DNA from: Hortaea werneckii
Lineage: Eukaryota; Ascomycota; Dothideomycetes; Mycosphaerellales; Teratosphaeriaceae
Reading direction: 5' to 3'
NCBI GenBank assembly: GCA_037044905.1
Contig: JBAOKB010000020.1
Coordinates: 744,001-808,000 of the forward strand
DNA length: 64,000 nt
Part shown: piece by piece, positions 45,978-57,904 of the stretch
Numbering within the stretch: position 1 is the stretch's first letter
Layout: the number at the start of each line of letters is the position of its first letter
Translations under genes and position numbers: made by a program
The notes under the pieces: model-generated
Told to the model about the DNA's origin: nothing
The model's input: the letters and a program-made list of their open reading frames with translations, nothing else
Databases searched by the model: none

Positions 45978-46037
<60 letters not shown>

Positions 46038-47769
46038 GCGACTCCTGTTGAGTTTGTTGTTGGCCGTTTTGGACGGCAGGCGTCATGGCGTCATTCTGCG
46101 TTGATTGCGTTTCATTGTTCGCAGTAGCTCCTGCAGTGGGATCGGAGTGGTACATCTGAGGTGCCGGCAGGTTCTCATTTGACGTATTCGCTTGTTGCTG
46201 CTGAGACTGCTCCTGAGGCTGCTGCTGCTGAGCAGATACAGCCGGCTTTTGCTCTGGTTGCGTAGCTGTTTTGCGCAGTTGCTCGTCCTTCTCCAAGCCA
46301 CCTTTCTCGATTAGGCTGGCGTCTTTGTGCGACCTGATCTTGACACCGAGGTCACCTTCAACGCTTTTGATCACATCTTCTACTTTCTCTCTGCCTGCTG
46401 CATTGTCTGCGTTTCCATTGACAGTGGGAAGCTCCTCGAGTCTAAATGCCGGCGTGGCACTTTCATGGCCCTCCCAGGTAGCATACCGCAAGCGCTTCTC
46501 TGCGTCCATGATGGACTTTGATTTCTTCCATTCGGTCATCTTTTTTGCGTGCTCTTCCTTCATCCTCTTGATTTCAGCTTGGCCCTCTTCCAGGTGTTTC
46601 TCGACGCGCTTGTTGAACTCAACAAGCTGCTCCTCCTTCAGGTTGGTGAAAGCCTGGGGCTCTTTCGGCTTTGGTCCAGGAGGTGCTTCTGTGCCGAAGT
46701 CAAGTGAGGGCGGCTCCAGTATACCATCGGTGAGCCCTTTAAGCTCGCCCATGAGCCCGAGACCCAGGTCCATGGGTACGATTTGCGCAGATGCGTAAGG
46801 TGACGAAAATGCTTCCTCCATCCAGCGGTGGTGCTGCATATACCTTGTCATACTGATGTCTCTGGGCGTCAGGTGGTCGAAGAAGTCGCCCAGCATGGTA
46901 TTCTCCTCATCTTCGATGCTAGTGTCGTGCACCCCATCAGGGGCCGGGCCTGGCACCGATTGGCTCATCTTTTGCCTTTTCGCCTGGGGTGAGTGCGCAG
47001 TCTGCTGCGGATAGTAACTTGGATATCGAGCTTGTTGAGCACCCTGAGCATACATTCCAGGCTGCCCCATTGGCCTGCCTTGCATTGCGCTCATGCCTCG
47101 CCGCGGTACCTCTATCATTGGCCATTGCTGGCGATCATGCAACATGAACTCTCTCTTTTCGATCGTCCCCTGGCTCTCTAGCCACTGTCTCTCGCCAAGA
47201 AGCTGCCGCGCTTGCGGAGGGAACGGCACCTGCTGACTGGGCAGCATGCGATGCTGCTCTGTTTGGTGGTAGTGTACGATCCATAGGGAAGGGTCCGGCA
47301 CTGGAGCGACCACGGTTGGATCCTTAGCCACAAAGTGATACCGCGTACGCGCATGGGACGCCATCTGATCGTACTGCATGCGGTAGCCAACAGTGTGGAC
47401 CATCATCTCTATTGTGTAGCCGCCGTACTTTTGATGGTAGGTCTGTTCTTGGTCGGCCCAAACGTACCCGTCGGAGGGGAAGCGGCCAGTCTCGTGCTTC
47501 TCTGGTGGAAGCCATTCGAGCCACAGGGTGCCGTCTTGAGGTGCTTGGACGTATGACCAGGCCATCGGAGCGATGGTCTTGACAATCTGTGGGGCATCAA
47601 TGAGGAATCGAAACGCCTGCTCGAGCCCCAGTGATTGTATATGGGGGAATCGGTGACTGGAGACGAGGTGAACATGGTTTTGCTGCGCGCAGTTAGTGGT
47701 GGGCGGTATGCGACAATACGGATCTACACCTACCAGTGGACCTGCGACACCGTGACTTGGGTTCTGCAT
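45529..47769 (-). CDS. SSR4: SWI/SNF and RSC complex subunit Ssr4
   Basis: Exons 47769-47734 and 47682-45529, intron 47733-47683 (51 bases, GTAGGT, branch ACTAAC, GCGCAG), 729 aa. It is a fungal chromatin-remodelling subunit with an Ssr4 (DUF1750) N-terminal domain: NHVHLVSSHRFPHIQSLGLEQAFRFLIDAPQIV, then WLPPEKHE, FPSDGYVWADQEQTY and YTIEMMVHTVGYR. A middle region holds a charged coiled coil (VEFNKRVEKHLEEGQAEIKRMKEEH). The C-terminal half is Gln-rich with a poly-Gln tract of about 18 residues encoded by a pure CAG run, then Asp-rich. The tiny first exon (MQNPSHGVAGPL) was chosen because it has the first ATG and a good intron follows. The intron is a multiple of three without stops, so an unspliced frame stays open. 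Confidence 0.88.
45988..46035. repeat. (CTG)16 coding microsatellite
   Basis: Sixteen uninterrupted CTG triplets on the plus strand, coding for poly-Gln (CAG) within SSR4 on the minus strand. Confidence 0.95.
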
Positions 47770-48359
47770 ATTCGTAGTCGAGCGACCGATGTCGCTATCG
47801 ATGCCGGGTGTCGTGTACAGCTGGGCTTCACTCTCGTATCCCTTTCGGCATGCGGTACATGTGTCGCGCTTCAGCAGCGACACGCGATTGAAGCTTCATG
47901 CGACTGGGCCCGAGCTTGCTGGCCGTGGGCAAGATTAGGTAATATCTCAGGGTTGAGCAGGGTTGAGCAGGGTTGTATAGGGTTAGCCAGTGTTCTTCCC
48001 TCCGTCCCCTCCTCTTTCGTCGCGCACAAGGTGCCGCAGCCTTTACAGTTGTCCTTGATGTGACTGAATACTGTATTAACGTGCAATTGCTCTAGTTTTC
48101 AGACTTGCGTCTACCGGTCTACTGTGGTCGTGTGTTGGTTGTCCATAGCCTAAGGTATCTTTACCCATATGTTCAAGGTGTAAACTTTGTGCAGACCGTC
48201 AAGCATGACACGTGCAATGCGTCGTCCAGCAATGCGGAAAATGTAATTGCGAGTACGGTAAACCCAATACTGGTATAAAAATCATTCGACGCAACCGGAA
48301 GCAGTGTCGACATGAGAACAACGAGCTAGAAGATACCATTGTTTTGGAACCTGTCATGA
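47770..48359. promoter_or_regulatory. upstream region of SSR4 with telomere-like repeats
   Basis: 590 bases. At 47946-47985 the plus strand has AGGGTTGAGC repeated, then AGGGTTGTAT and AGGGTTAG; on the minus strand, in the direction of SSR4, this reads CTAACCCTA followed by repeats of CAACCCTG. Otherwise nothing recognisable. Confidence 0.4.
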
Positions 48360-49298
48360 TCAATCCTCCTGCTTCAACAGCTGCGGAGCACTCCCACTCC
48401 TTCTTCTTGCTCTCAGTATCTGGCAGCCGAGCTTCTCGGCCGCGGCAACGAAACCTTCCTCATCGATACCAACCCAGAGGTCCACGAAACCTTCCTCCTT
48501 CAATTCAGGGTGCCGTTCTTCCATTGCTCTCTCGACGTAGATCGTCCGAAAGCCATTTGCTTTGGCAGCCTTCAGATCATCAAGATGTGCTGCAACCATA
48601 CAACATTCCTCCGGTCTCAGCCCCATCTTCTCGGCGGCACCCAGGTAAACCGCCGGATTCGGCTTGTATGACTTGAACATCTCAGCAGAGAAGACGTGCG
48701 TAAACTCCATACCTGCGTGCTCGACCATGTCCTTTAGCAATGCCAGGTTGCCATTGCTCAGAGTACAGGTCCAGAACAAACGATTCAGCTCTTGGATGCC
48801 TCGGACAGTGTCAGGCCATGGGTCGAGACGATGCCAGACCATCGAGATATCACGGATTTGCTGCTCGTCCCAGAGGCTGCCGTCGTGCACGAGGTTAACA
48901 GGCGTGTCGTCATCTCGTGGGAAGAGCAATCCGCGGCTTGTCAGGATCTCACGAAGGGATTCAAGATGGTGCTCGTCGACGGTCTTCCAAGCTCTGTTGC
49001 CGTTTGTAGCAATGTCACGAGTGAACTTGAGATATCCGTTTCGCCACTCCTGGGCCACATCACCCCATTCATCGTAGGTCTACGTCTTTTGTCAGTATGG
49101 TGGCCAGAAAGCGATAAATATCATGCGCACCATGTCAGATGCCGTCATTCGTATCCTGCTTGCAATCGACGATGCTGGCGAACTCAACGCCTTTCTTGTC
49201 TCGTCCCACAATGTATCAGTGACCGTTTTCCGCCAATTAACGCAAGTCCCGAAGACGTCGAAGAAGAGGCATCGTGGCTGAGGGTCTTTCAAGGCCAT
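48360..49298 (-). CDS. HAD-superfamily 2-haloacid dehalogenase-like hydrolase
   Basis: Exons 49298-49131 and 49079-48360, intron 49130-49080 (51 bases, GTGCGC..CGTAG), 295 aa. It belongs to type II haloacid dehalogenases. The nucleophile motif is FFDVFGTCVNWR (Asp14), motif II TLSNGN, the motif III Lys lies in the FKSYKPNPAVY block, and the acidic motif reads MVAAHLDDLKAAKANGF. The cap domain lies between. It is a soluble enzyme that hydrolyses a carbon-halogen or phosphate bond; fungal members are rarely characterised. The start at MALKDPQPR fits the family length. An upstream ATG in frame at 49475 would add 59 polar residues and cannot be excluded. Confidence 0.85.
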
Positions 49299-50600
49299 AT
49301 CTTTGCTTCCGAGCGGTGACAACGCTCCACGTGCAGTCCTGTCCCTAGATGCCCTATCGAGGTCACGCTTTGGCAGAGGCGTTGGCGAACCAAAGTGTAC
49401 TTGCTTATCATCAGACGCCGGGTGCTGGTTTTCGACAGCGTCCCCACGTCTAGAGAATGCATCCTCCTCATCCATGACTGACTGCTCACTGCCGATCACG
49501 CCGACTGTCCGAAGCCAAGATACTCCTGCAGGTCGCTAAAAGCAGGACGAAGACGAAGGATACCATATACAATGTTCACCTACCTATGATGTCCACGAGA
49601 CTGCAGCGACATTTGACACGTAGCACCTACTTCACCAACTTAAACGTACTTGCTAAAAAACTTGCTGTCGTCAGACGGCGATCATGGTTGCAACGTTGGA
49701 AAGAGCCGGTGCATCAACTCCAGCGAACGGTATGCCGAGGATGCTACTTGCCTGAAAAGCCAAATCACCGGCCGAAAGGCTGTACTCCAGTGTAGATCTC
49801 GACACACAGCAGAGATAGTCCGGCATGACAGCGAAACATTCGTACACAGTAGAAGGGTTGCGTGTGGTAATATTCTGCATGGGATGAACGTAATCATTTG
49901 ATACTTAGTCGCTTCGTTGCCCAAGAAGCGATCCAAGTTCCAGAGGAAGAGAATCTGGGAGCCCTGTTCAGATTTCTGTCACATACAAATTGCTCAGATC
50001 CCCAGCGGAAAGGCGAACGAGCGCCATCAGTGCAAGATAGCAAGACTGTTCATGTCCATATCCATCAGATGCCTCAATCGTCTGGTGTTCAGCTTCATCG
50101 GAAGACACCCCACCGTCAAATGCTCGGACCCATACCTAACGTCACCTCACATCCAGCATGAAAACAACGCGGTGGTACTTGCGCGAACGCGCTTGCTGAA
50201 AGAAGTAGCATAAACAAGACGGAGCGGATGCCAGACACGGGCAAGAGGGCGGTAGCAAATGTAGTCACGCGAACGAGAAGGCGCCAGTAGATAGATGCAG
50301 TCACGCGAACGAAGAATGAAAGTGAAGACAGTGTTGTGGATGGCTAATATGGTATTCTCATTGACGTGCCCAGCTCAGTACTCTCCGTGAACTCCTTGAG
50401 CCGTTATGTTACAGCATGATGATCAAAAGACAAAGCAAGACCGCTCTCGGTCTGCAAACCCATCCGTACCCATGTGTCGCGCCATCCATCGCCAGCTTCT
50501 GCCCAGCTGCACCATGCTGATGGATATCTTCGTGTCGTAAAAATCGCATGCAAGAGATGATTGATTGGAAAAGGTCGAAGAGAGAAAGGAGGCGACATGT
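49299..50600. other. intergenic region upstream of HAD gene, downstream of H4
   Basis: 1.3 kb with no supported gene. It includes an in-frame N-terminal extension candidate for the HAD gene (49299-49475) and two direct copies of AGTCACGCGAACGA at 50263 and 50299. Nothing else is seen. Confidence 0.35.
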
Positions 50601-50625
50601 TTAGCCACCGAACCCGTAGAGGGTA

Positions 50626-50660
<35 letters not shown>

Positions 50661-51026
50661 GGAGGTGACGGTCTTGCGCTTGGCGTGCTCAGTGTATGTG
50701 ACCGCGTCGCGGATGACACCCTCAAGGAAGGTCTTCAGGACACCACGAGTCTCCTCGTAGATCACTAATGACGCGTTAGCTGATGTTGCGCGTTGATGGA
50801 CGCGTCTGATGGTGATGCTTACTGGCTGAGATACGCTTGACACCGCCACGGCGAGCCAGACGTCTGATGGCGGGCTTGGTGATACCCTGGATGTTGTCGC
50901 GTAAGATCTTCCGGTGACGCTTTGCGCCGCCCTTGCCCAGGCCCTTGCCACCTTTGCCGCCTGTCATAGGATGTCAGCGCGAGATCAAGTCGATGGCAAA
51001 TGAGGATGATACACACGTCCAGTCAT
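50601..51026 (-). CDS. histone H4
   Basis: Exons 51026-51017, 50960-50823 and 50764-50601; introns of 56 and 58 bases; 103 aa. It is a core nucleosome histone, identical in plan to other fungal H4: [20 protein letters not shown] tail, GITKPAIRRLARRGGVKRISA, then MIYEETRGVLKTFLE and KRKTVTSLDVVYALKRQGRTLYGFGG. The first coding exon is only ten bases (ATG and two codons plus one base). Both other junctions also interrupt codons, and all three are fixed by the invariant protein. Introns in H4 are normal for filamentous ascomycetes. It is divergent from histone H3, from which it is separated by about 0.4 kb. Confidence 0.98.
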
Positions 51027-51451
51027 TGTGAAGGAGGTATGTGAAGTAGTGGAGTGGTTGTGTTGTGGGTATTGATGAGTTGGGAGTGGATGCTGGAGTT
51101 GCTAGTGTGTAGATGTCGAGAAGCAAGTTGGGTTGCGAAGTTGCGACTTATGAAGTTCGGCTGCGGGGCTGCAATCACAGCCAAAGAATTGCGGCTGCCC
51201 CAGATCACTCGCTTTCTGGCCGCATCAAACAACAAAATTCGAGGCAAGGCCGCTGCGTGGCACGTGCTTTCACTCACAATTGAGCGCTGCTTTCCAGCAC
51301 TTTCAATTTGGGGTTTGATAGCAGCCTTGCCCCGCTTGCTACTTTTACCTTCGCTTTCCCTCTCTTTCCTGTTTCCTCCACTCAGCCATCCACACCACTA
51401 CATCATCCACATCTACCTTTCCATCAATAACAACTCCACACATCAACAACC
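51027..51451. promoter_or_regulatory. bidirectional histone H4-H3 promoter
   Basis: 425 bases between the two start codons. A CACGTG lies at 51261-51266 near the centre. Near each gene the leader is rich in CCATCCACA/CATCATCC-type or its complement, typical of highly expressed fungal genes. No histone-specific element could be assigned with certainty. Confidence 0.6.
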
Positions 51452-52065
<614 letters not shown>

Positions 52066-52867
52066 GCAGCTCGACTTCTTTCCGACTTCCATCATATCAT
52101 CTACACGACTGACATGAGCACGACCACCTCGACCTCCCTTGACATGGCTGCTACCTTCGCGGCCAGCAAGGTGATGGGCGGTGGCTGCTGAGCTCACGAT
52201 GCTTTCTATCTGCTGCGGTCAAGGAGTTTGCGGTTTTCTCACTGGCGGTTGATCATGGGTCTCAAGATATCACAAGGTGCACCAGGGGGTGCGATGGCAC
52301 AGATGTATCATAATGACAATGGTACTATAGGCAATTGCCTCAAACATTTCAAACTTCAAACTCTTCCATGTGCTCTTCTCGTTTCCCCATGATTCTCGTC
52401 TATTACTGTGTGCCTGCTGGCTATTGCCCCGGGCGCAATTTGCTGTTCGTCTCATTCGCGTTACTCCGAGACGAGCATGCCATCTCAGGACAAAGGCATC
52501 ATGATTGTGGAAGGCCATCTCTGTGTCCGTGCTAATAATTGATACATATTCTCTACATCGTTGTCATTTGACCTGCAGCGTACGCACATGGCGCTCCGGA
52601 CTGGAGGTTTGTAGTACCTAGTATCTGTGGTATCGCATCGAGCGAGGTCCAGCGTCTCGGCAGGCTTCGGAGATCTGCATGCAGTCGGGATCTCAGCCGA
52701 CAAGATGACTTTCGCCGCGCAGAGACTCGTGGACCATGCGTCAACTGTCCACCGAAACACATTGTCACTAGTAGATACCTCGGAGACGTGATCGTAAGTA
52801 CAAACACATTCACTAGAACATTTTCTTTGGTTCCCATGGCTTTGCGATAGCAAGACGTTCCCTTAGT
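52066..52867. other. intergenic region H3 / Mpv17
   Basis: 802 bases: 3'-UTR of H3 and promoter of the next gene. No gene is seen. Confidence 0.35.
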
Positions 52868-53644
52868 ATGACTCTCTCCCATTTCACCGGCCGCGCGACG
52901 CTACGGCGACTTCACCAAGCAGTCCAGCGCAATATCCTACAACAGCACCAGAAACGCTACGGGTCGAGCAAGGAGCCATTCACACGAAACCAGAACACTC
53001 CGCAAGGCAAACAGCAATCAAAGCAGTGGTGGACAATACCGGGGCCAGGATGGGCGTGGATAGAACCGCTTGCCGCTCCTTTACGGGGATACGGCAACAT
53101 GCAAAGACGGAGCCCGATACTTACGCAGCTTGAGAGCACGTTGGTAATATACTACTTGGGCGATCTTTCAGCACAAATTGTCCAGTCGAATGGGCTAAAG
53201 GACGCAAGTTACGAGCCTGCGCGGGGCTTACGAGCCATGGCTATCGGCCTGATCAGCAGCATACCTAGCTATAAGTGGTTCCTCTTCTTGGGGCGGCATT
53301 TCAATTATTCCTCGCACCTCGTCAGCATCGGAGTCAAGATTGTGATCAATCAGACGTTCTTTACGCCGATCTTCAACACCTATTTCTTCGGCATGCAGAG
53401 CTTGCTGTCTGGGAGCACTTTGGAGGAGGCGAAGAGGAGGGTGCTGGATACTGTACCTGTGTCTTGGAAGAACTCGTGGAAGGTCTGGCCATTCGTGACG
53501 GCCTTCTCGTTTACCTTCATCCCGCCGGAGTCGAGGAGTGTCTTTGCCGGAGTTATTGCGATCTTTTGGCAGACGTACCTGAGCTGGCTCAACAAGAATG
53601 CTGAGGCTCTTGAAAAGGGACACGAACAGGGTGCAAGAGAATAA
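52868..53644 (+). CDS. Mpv17/PMP22 family membrane protein
   Basis: Single exon, 258 aa. The Arg-rich N-terminus (MTLSHFTGRATLRRLHQAVQRN) resembles a mitochondrial leader. The Mpv17/PMP22 signature follows: TYLGDLSAQ-type YYLGDLSAQIVQ, a GPxxHxWY-like but diverged segment PSYKWFLFLGRHF, KIVINQTFFTPIFNTYFF, and the C-terminal W-P-x-x-x-x-x-F-x-F-I-P motif KVWPFVTAFSFTFIPPESRSVFAGVIAIFWQTYLS. Four membrane segments. Family members (Sym1 in yeast) sit in the inner mitochondrial or peroxisomal membrane and act as channels or stress proteins. The start is the first ATG. Confidence 0.88.
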   Translation: MTLSHFTGRATLRRLHQAVQRNILQQHQKRYGSSKEPFTRNQNTPQGKQQSKQWWTIPGPGWAWIEPLAAPLRGYGNMQRRSPILTQLESTLVIYYLGDLSAQIVQSNGLKDASYEPARGLRAMAIGLISSIPSYKWFLFLGRHFNYSSHLVSIGVKIVINQTFFTPIFNTYFFGMQSLLSGSTLEEAKRRVLDTVPVSWKNSWKVWPFVTAFSFTFIPPESRSVFAGVIAIFWQTYLSWLNKNAEALEKGHEQGARE

Positions 53645-54364
53645 TGAGAGGACTCGCGAGAGCATGGACATGGTTGAGACAGCGTGGGAAGTTAGGACGG
53701 CCACGAAAGGGACCATTTCTGCCTCGCAGCAGTGATGAGTCCATGTTCACACCTGCTGAATGATCGCAGCGTTGTTTTGATCAACAGTAGGGTCGACGTG
53801 GGTACGTTGCTCGAGGCTGCAAAGGGCTCGTAACATGGGACGACTGCCGTTGCACTTGCCACTGCCACCAAATTGGTCCTGGTGATTGCGGGTCAATGTT
53901 TCCAACCATCAATTTGACAACGCTTCCTAGACGAAAGATGCGCTAGAGATGGATGATGAGAGGCTTGTCACTGCAGGCAGCCTTGTAGGTACGAGAGACG
54001 GTGAAGCTATCGACCACACGACGCATCATTGCACGATCAAAGGGCCAGACAATCATATGGGTTCACTTGTGGAATTGCTAGAGTATTGGAACCGGCATGA
54101 GGATGTTCGGAGCATCTCAAAGCTCGCGAAGACCAAAGAGAGGTCAGGTGGGAAGGGCCACTACTTGATCGATAGAACGATTAAAATAGAAAAGTAGAGT
54201 CAAAACATACACACACACCGTATCAAGTACCTTGTCCAGTCATGTTGCAGTACAACTGGACGTGACGCGAAGCTCCCTTTCACGCGCTTCTCAAATCCGA
54301 AGCGCGTTCTATCCATGACCACTACACGTCTTAGCGCGCCGCTCATCAACGGCGACATGATGCT
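53645..54364. other. intergenic region Mpv17 / EXO5
   Basis: 720 bases. One ATG-initiated frame (53949-54197, 82 codons, MDDERLVTAGSLVG) is present but resembles no family; I do not call it a gene. Confidence 0.35.
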
Positions 54365-56045
54365 ATGGCGGGCGCGGCCACGCCTCAAGACAACACCTCG
54401 TCGATGAAATCTGACGACAGTGACTATGGGAGTGACTTGGACGAAGCCACCGTAGATGCCCTCTTCTCTCAGCCCGAGCCGCAGCCCAGCGTTGGACCAA
54501 AACTGGGCGATATTGAAGAGCCCGTGATAGTCGATGATCATGGAGATGACAGGCCGCTGGCTCGGCTTGCACGCATTCGTGACAATCTCACGGCAGCCAT
54601 TGTCGGGCTCGACAGCACGAGCGACACTCTCAAAGCGGCTCGTCAGCAACCACAGACGTCGATCGAGCTGGAGTACGCAGAGGACAACCGATCTGCCTTC
54701 TCCCGTAAGTCGACTATTCCTCCTCAATATGACCACGTGGCTGACGCGCTGACTGAAGCGTCTCGTAGCATCACGTCCTTCTAATGACAGTCCCGAACCC
54801 GAGCCCACGGTCGAGCCCTCCAGCGATACCCGTACGCCCATACAGCGCTTTCGAACGCCGCCGAAGAAGCCTCTATCCGTCACAGACCTCATCTCGCCGG
54901 CATGGTGCGAGCTACAATACTGGTACAACCTGACCAGATATGGTCGGGTGAGAGCCACCAAGGCCATGAAGCAGGGCTCCAGTGTGCACAAGGTGCTGGA
55001 GGAGCAGGTGCACACTGAGGTACCCGTAGAGGTCCAAACCAAAGAAGACAGGTTCGCTCTGAGGATCTGGAACATCATCACTGGGCTCCGGACGCTACGA
55101 CGGACAGGCATGACGCGGGAGATGGAGGTTTGGGGAGTGGTCGAGGGCGAAGTGGTAAATGGCATCATCGATCAGATCACGACAACAAGTCCAGATGAAA
55201 TTATGGAGGCCCAGATGCTGGAGGAAGCAGAGAATCCAACTTCCGGGTCTGCGAATCGAGGCAAGAAGCGAAAGCCACTGTCCTCGGATCAGCGTACCTT
55301 GAAAGACTACATGACTTCCTCCCAAACCGGATCCATTTTGGAGAGCAGGCAAGGCTTGGAAGGATGGCTAGGCACGTTGCATGAGCGGCCTGCAAACCTT
55401 TATCTCATCGATGTCAAGACCAGGCAATCCAAGAGCTTGCCACCGCAAGGCAGCCAGACTCGGCCTACATATTATCAGCTTATGATGTATCATCGGCTTT
55501 TCTCGACCCTTGCTACGAACGGGGTTGATGCGGAACAAATTTTTGAGCGGTACAAGGTTCAGCCTGACAAGACCTTCAGCGACACGTTCATAGCACAAAT
55601 GAGCACGTTCGACACAGGGGCAGACGTTGACCTCGCAGAGGATGAATGGGTACCGCACGACGCTTCTCAGGACTCCGTCTCTGAGATTCTAGCTCACAAC
55701 AGCCTTGGCGCACTGTGGTCTTTAATGATGCAAGAGTTTCAGAAAGCTGTGCCTGCAAACAGTGTTTCATCTCTCCTTACTGCCGAATACAGAGCACCTG
55801 GCAGTGGCGACCTGATGGGCAAACGTAGCTTTGTCTTCGATGCCGAAAGGCTCGACGCGTATGTGCAGGACGAGATGAGATGGTGGAAAGGCGAGAGGGA
55901 GACCAAAGGCGTAGAAATCGAGGAGGCGTTCAAGTGCCAGATCTGCGAGTTCGCGCCGAATTGCACATGGCGCAACACCAAGGTGGAGGAAGGGCTGCAG
56001 AAAGCTAAGCTTAAGAAAGAGAAAAGGCAGAAAAGCGAAGTATGA
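54365..56045 (+). CDS. EXO5: exonuclease V (EXO5/Dem1)
   Basis: Exons 54365-54704 and 54769-56045, intron 54705-54768 (64 bases, GTAAGT..CGTAG), 538 aa. It is an iron-sulfur single-strand DNA exonuclease of the PD-(D/E)xK fold; yeast Exo5 maintains mitochondrial DNA, and animal and fission-yeast forms are nuclear. The first cluster cysteine lies in SPAWCELQYWY and the other three in CQICEFAPNC at the C-terminus. The nuclease core includes EGEVVNGIIDQI and YLIDVKTRQSKSLP (the D..K catalytic strand) and TYYQLMMYHRL. The N-terminal 110 residues are acidic and Ser-rich, not a clear mitochondrial leader, so localisation is open. A 322-codon frame on the opposite strand is a shadow. Confidence 0.92.
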
Positions 56046-56102
56046 TTTTGCCTATACTGAGTCCACTGCGGCTGTTTCTGGACTGTGTCGTCTTCCCATA
56101 CC

Positions 56103-57493
56103 TCACCAAGGATACGCTCGTACCTCCTCCTCCTTACTTAAGTCTAGGCCGCCCGCTACTTGTTCCTCATGCTTCTTGTCTAGGAACTCGAGGAGTACAT
56201 CTTGATACTGCTCTCTTCCTTTGTACTTGGCAACATCGTCACCCCAACTGCGGACCGCGCTCGCCAGTCTGCCAGGCACATAAGGCTCCTCGGCAATCTC
56301 AGCCACAGGAAGGAAGTATGTTCGAATGGTGAACACAACGCCGCCACTCCTCGGAAGTCTACGGAGTGACTGTCGCTCCGAGCGGAAGAAATGATGCTTA
56401 ATCGCCCGATTCTTCTCAGCCGTAAACCATCCTATCCCGTCCCGGGCGTCCTCGCTGCCGATGCTATGCGACCACGGCAGGCTGTCATCGACCTGCATGA
56501 AGTAGTTGTTCCTCAGGACCGGACTCTCAGGCTTCACGCGTCGGAAGAAGTTCATCATGCCCTTCTCCAGCTTGCTCTTGAACCCCGGCACGTCACCCGA
56601 CGTGTGGATCTCGGACATGCACATCCCGAACTTGTCTTCCAGGCGCCAGAAGCCGGCAAGCAGGATCGCGCCCGCGAGGAGGTAGTACTGGCCGTCGTCC
56701 TTCTCGATCATGATGGCCAGGTCGTCCTGGACTAAGCGCGCACAGAGCTGCATCGGGTCTTCCTTGTTGCCGTTCATGGTGAGCTCTGGAATGTTGAAGG
56801 ACTCCTTGGTAACGGTGTTGTCGATGCCGACGTCGGTCTTGGTGAACATGCTCGGGTAGCGCTCCGTGAGGTACGCAGACAGCTCCTCCAGCAGCTCCAC
56901 AGCCGCGTCCCATACCTTGGGATCTGGATCAGTGCGACAGCATTTGGAACCTCGTTCGGCAATCCGTCGCGCCTTGTCTTCGTGGTAGCGTAGATAGTGG
57001 TTGTCGAGCTCGATCCATTCGTCCCAGTTCATGCTCCGGAGACCCATGGTGATGTGGTACGGGCCCCATCGAAAAGGGCGATAGGGCAACGGTTTGGTAT
57101 CGATCACAGACCAGCCAGGGTAAGGAGGTGCTTCGGGGCGTTTGAAGGTCGAGGGAGTCCAGGCTGGCAGTCAAAGTAAGTCTGAATTCAATTCAAAATG
57201 ATATCCAACTCGGTATACCTACTTCCAGGCTTACGTTCAGAATCCTTCATACGCTTCGCTGCGAATGTATTGACATCCGTAGGCTTTTCGGGATCCGGTG
57301 AGCGCGGTCTTGCCGCTGACCGATGTTGCTTGTCCTGGAAGTACTTGACCAGCAACGCAAGCGCTGCCAGACCAAGCAGCACGTAAGGCACGGCTTTTAC
57401 GCTCAAAAGCTGCTGCAGGTCTACCGAGCTCGCTGCCTGCTGTAGTCTTTCCATCTTGTAATTCTCCCGTGCCCACACTTTCGCAGAGTCCAT
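56103..57493 (-). CDS. membrane-anchored DUF3445 (HDOD-like) protein
   Basis: Exons 57493-57235 and 57163-56103, intron 57234-57164 (71 bases, GTAAGC..GCCAG), 439 aa. Exon 1 encodes a short N-terminus, one transmembrane helix (VPYVLLGLAALALLVKYF, about residues 36-53) and a linker. Exon 2 encodes the DUF3445 domain: FKRPEAPPYPGWSVIDTKPLPYRPFRWGPYH, GLRSMNWDEWIELDN, IHTSGDVPGFKSKLEKGM and VLRNNYFMQVDDSLPWSHSI. The bacterial heme-dependent oxidative N-demethylase belongs to this family; the fungal role is unknown. The acceptor is the only one that avoids an in-frame TGA and recovers the family N-terminus. The enzyme domain should face the cytosol or an organelle surface. Confidence 0.85.
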
Positions 57494-57904
57494 ATCGAAT
57501 CGTGAAGATTATAAGTGCAGGTGGGCTGCTACCAAAGTGTAGGAATAGCAGCTTGATTTTTGTAGGTCAACGAAACAGTCGAGACCATTAAAGTAATAGC
57601 GATCCGGAAGTCATGACGGATTAAATCGCTATGGCTTGCCATACTTGTCTGTACGGAATGCGTAGAGATAAAGAGGTCCGTAGCTGTCCCCACCTGTTAA
57701 GCCGACCGGATAGCTTTTCCCAAAACGGTAGGACCTTGAGAAGCTGCACGTGACTACCAACATACTAATGAGACCGAACCTACGCACATCACGAAGGAGA
57801 TCCTGGTCTTAACATCGAATCCTGGCTGTCTTGATTGTATTACTGCTAGAGGATATATTACAACTTCTCTCTCGAATGGGCTAAAATGATCCATTACAAA
57901 TCGC
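57494..57904. other. intergenic region DUF3445 gene / ALG9
   Basis: 411 bases: promoter of the DUF3445 gene and 3' end of ALG9. No other feature is seen. Confidence 0.35.

Noticed and set aside
53949..54197. 82-codon ATG-initiated frame
   Set aside because: Short, no recognised motif, and in a region that reads as ordinary intergenic sequence.
54200..55168. 322-codon open frame on the minus strand
   Set aside because: It lies antisense to EXO5, uses the mirror frame of real codons, is low in hydrophobic cores and matches no family. EXO5 is well supported.
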